Below are positions 31,351 through 33,007 of a stretch of 33,007 nucleotides of DNA, one piece after another. The stretch is from positions 1 to 33,007 of the forward strand of contig JAAYYI010000077.1 of NCBI GenBank assembly GCA_012515445.1. Reading direction: 5' to 3'. This DNA is from Candidatus Bathyarchaeota archaeon (GTDB lineage: Archaea > Thermoproteota > Bathyarchaeia > Bathyarchaeales > Bathycorpusculaceae). How positions within the stretch are numbered: the stretch's first letter is position 1; each line of letters starts with the position of its first letter. Both the position numbers and the translations under genes were made by a program. The notes beneath the pieces were generated by a model that was given only the letters and a program-made list of their open reading frames with translations, was not told the DNA's origin and did no database searches.

Positions 31351-32076
31351 TTACTGCTCAGTCTTTAGCCTCTTTTTAGCTGTCTTGGAACGCAATCGGG
31401 CTTTCTTCTTTGCTTCAAAAGCTGCAGACGGCGCCTCAGCAAACGCATCAGACGCAGTTTCTTCTATCGGTAGCTTATCAAAAGACTCAGCGAAGTCGGC
31501 GTCGACAGCCTGCTTGGCCCCACTCTTAGTCATTTCCTCCACAGCGTGGTCAACATCGCCAGGCTTAACATCAATACCTAAAGTAGCATCCATCAACACG
31601 ACTGTTTCAAAACCCAAGGTTCTCGCATCTAATACAGTATTGACCACACAGTAGTCAGTTGCTAAACCAGCAACAAAGAGCCGCTTTATGCCTAACCGCT
31701 CTAATTCAAGATCAAGGTTTGTAGTGTCAAATGCTGAGTAAGCTTCATGCGCCGGATCAGTAGCCTTAGAGATTATAAGTGTTTTATCCGGTAGTTTCAT
31801 CTTCGGACTGAATTTTGCTCCTCCTGTTCCTTGAACGCAGTGTTCAGGCCACAGTCCGCCTTGATTTTTAAAAGAAATGTGATTTGCAGGGTGCCAATCC
31901 CGTGAAGCAATAATGTGGGAATCGGCTGATTGAAAATGCTCGATATAGTTGTTTATAACGGGGATGATTTGGTCACCTCCTTTAACTGGGAGAGCGCCGC
32001 CCGGTAAAAAATCGATTTGTATATCTGTAATTAGAAGCGCATCATGTTCGTTTAGACTTATTTTTGTTTTGCTCAA
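31351..32076 (-). CDS. pncA: Nicotinamidase/isochorismatase-family hydrolase
   Basis: Converts nicotinamide to nicotinate for NAD salvage. 241 residues from TTG 32076, chosen because AAGGTG lies six to eight bases upstream; the GTG within that site would add three residues. The catalytic triad is D18 (LLITDIQIDF), K104 (IISKATDP) and C143 (ATDYCVVNTVLDA); metal ligands are D60, H62 and H66 (SRDWHPANH). WPEHCVQGTGGA is a further nicotinamidase hallmark. An extra C-terminal tail of about 45 residues, alanine-rich then strongly basic (KKKARLRSKTAKKRLKTEQ), is unusual and may bind nucleic acid or a partner. Confidence 0.93.
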   Translation of the reverse strand: MSKTKISLNEHDALLITDIQIDFLPGGALPVKGGDQIIPVINNYIEHFQSADSHIIASRDWHPANHISFKNQGGLWPEHCVQGTGGAKFSPKMKLPDKTLIISKATDPAHEAYSAFDTTNLDLELERLGIKRLFVAGLATDYCVVNTVLDARTLGFETVVLMDATLGIDVKPGDVDHAVEEMTKSGAKQAVDADFAESFDKLPIEETASDAFAEAPSAAFEAKKKARLRSKTAKKRLKTEQ

Positions 32077-32696
32077 TTGCTCCACCTTAAAGTAGACTGA
32101 GAAAAGACAGTCCGCGTTCTAATACTGCTATTTGGGCACTATAGGATAAACTTTTTCACTTGTGATCTTTCATGTGGCTTTTCACTTTTTCGTTGTCCGC
32201 TGCAATCCTTTAGCCTCGATTTGCTGTAAAATTACTTTTTTTATGTTTTTTAAATATTTAGCGCAGCTTGCTTTTTAACTGAATAATGTAAAAATTGACC
32301 ATTCGAAAAATTTTCGTCGAGGAAGTTAACCGTTTATTGCTGAACTTACTAGCAACAATAGGTTAAAGAAATTTAGAAGTAAAATACCGACCGAACACGG
32401 ACGAATCCAAAGGATCTGCTTAGCAAAAATACGAAGATCCCATCAGTAAATACCCTCAAATCAGGCACCACAACGCTAAAAATCTTTATGTATAACACTG
32501 TTTAAGCTCCAATCCGAGTTTCACAGAGACGCTTAGGGTAGAGAAACACAAAAATGACGACTATTTTATCGATTGTTTTAATCTCCCATCGTGTACTAGC
32601 GAGTAAATTCTTTTTTGAAAAGTCGCCGTAACTACCAAACTATGCGTAACAAGAGAGAACTCGCTAAAAAAACAGTAATGCACCAAGTTGCGATTT

Positions 32697-32726
32697 CATG
32701 ATTATATAAGGTTCGAGCAATTTCGA
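32697..32726 (+). repeat. Upstream box of repeat copy 7 (TATA plus TTCGA repeats)
   Basis: CATGATTATATAAGG then TTCGAGCAATTTCGATG, matching the box before copy 1 at most positions and in the same place relative to the core. Confidence 0.5.
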
Positions 32727-32762
32727 TGTTTTATGCCTATTTTGACCTTTTTTGCAAAGGTC

Positions 32763-32793
32763 GACTGCGATTTGGCGATGCTTTTGTATACAA
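32763..32793 (+). repeat. Dispersed repeat, copy 7
   Basis: GACTGCGATTTGGC followed by the exact core GATGCTTTTGTATAC. It lies about 155 bases before the last gene, in the same orientation. Confidence 0.7.
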
Positions 32794-32946
32794 GGCCTGA
32801 ATCGCCCATTTTTTTACATGCATATTGCCATTATTATAAGCCCTCAGCATCTTTGCCATTTCCGCTAACTTGCCTTTAACAGTAGATCAAAAATTTTTAT
32901 CGCGCGCTAGCGGTACTGTGATTGGTTTGTTTGTGGGGCAGAAAAG

Positions 32947-33007
32947 ATGACGAAAGGTAAACCTTGGGATATAGAGGAAATTCGTCAGTTGAGGGGTTTA
33001 GTTGATG
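32947..33007 (+). CDS. N-terminus of a gene cut by the window end
   Basis: ATG opens MTKGKPWDIEEIRQLRGLVD and runs off the window. A tryptophan followed by EEIRQLRGLV recalls the first helix of Myb/SANT-like or other helix-turn-helix proteins (W-x-x-EE-x-x-x-L), so a DNA-binding protein is possible. AGAAAAG lies just upstream. Only 20 codons are visible. Confidence 0.45.
   Translation, partial: MTKGKPWDIEEIRQLRGLVD

Larger units (their letters stand above)
32077..32946. other. Gene-poor stretch before the last gene
   Basis: About 870 A/T-rich bases. It holds TTCGAAAAATTTTCG near 32303, similar to the TTCGA boxes of the repeat element, then the full element 32697-32793 (box plus repeat copy 7). 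Reading frames here have no convincing start or composition. Confidence 0.5.

Noticed and set aside
22329-32793. CRISPR array made of the repeated 30-mer
   Set aside because: Copies are separated by hundreds to thousands of bases, lie in both orientations and have no regular spacers or cas genes.

Overview
This window comes from an archaeon, most likely a Bathyarchaeia-type or related TACK-lineage genome assembled from the environment. The domain call is firm: it carries an alpha-type 20S proteasome subunit, the RNA polymerase cleavage factor TFS, an archaeal Tsr3, an Hjc-type Holliday junction resolvase, the archaeal family DUF211 and A/T-rich TATA-box promoters, some placed for leaderless transcripts. 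TTG and GTG starts are common. The lineage is an inference from the mix of genes.

Region 1 (1-12.4 kb) is mostly single genes in alternating directions. It holds a putative b-haem membrane protein, an MscS-related TM-helix protein, DUF211 facing a VIT1/CCC1-like protein, a Na+/Ca2+-type exchanger, a lone receiver domain, an internally duplicated membrane protein, psmA, an orphan NMT1/SsuA-type solute-binding protein, a lone 5TMR-LYT sensor, a CxxCxxCC protein, a flavodoxin and a membrane-anchored acetolactate decarboxylase. Three reading frames here look broken by single-base changes (near 2.80, 8.57 and 10.41 kb), two of them in A/T homopolymers. They may be assembly errors or real decay.

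Region 2 (12.4-22.3 kb) is housekeeping-like: tfs, a methyltransferase, an RDD protein, a thioredoxin-like protein, a Pelota/eRF1-like protein lacking the N-terminal domain, a HisA/HisF-related protein, and the operon mtnP-apt, which releases adenine from methylthioadenosine and returns it to AMP. A foldable element lies at 17.8-17.95 kb. Then come a lone Lrp/AsnC ligand-binding domain, a 55-residue zinc-finger gene, a macro-domain protein, and an overlapping reverse-strand run nnr-tsr3-lysE in which tsr3 has no ATG/GTG/TTG start and probably begins at CTG.

Region 3 (22.3-33 kb) is gene-poor. It holds a Mrr-like nuclease, a MacB/FtsX-type ABC exporter, an Hjc-like nuclease, a two-bundle ferritin-like protein, a C2H2 protein, YjbQ, a nicotinamidase and the start of a further gene. 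Seven copies of a roughly 30-bp dispersed repeat (core GATGCTTTTGTATAC) lie only in this region and only between genes. The longest gap (27.03-28.78 kb) contains interleaved inverted repeats that could form an H-type pseudoknot followed by hairpins. The dispersed repeat, the pseudoknot tract, the 17.8-kb element and the truncated Pelota-like protein are the best candidates for undescribed biology.
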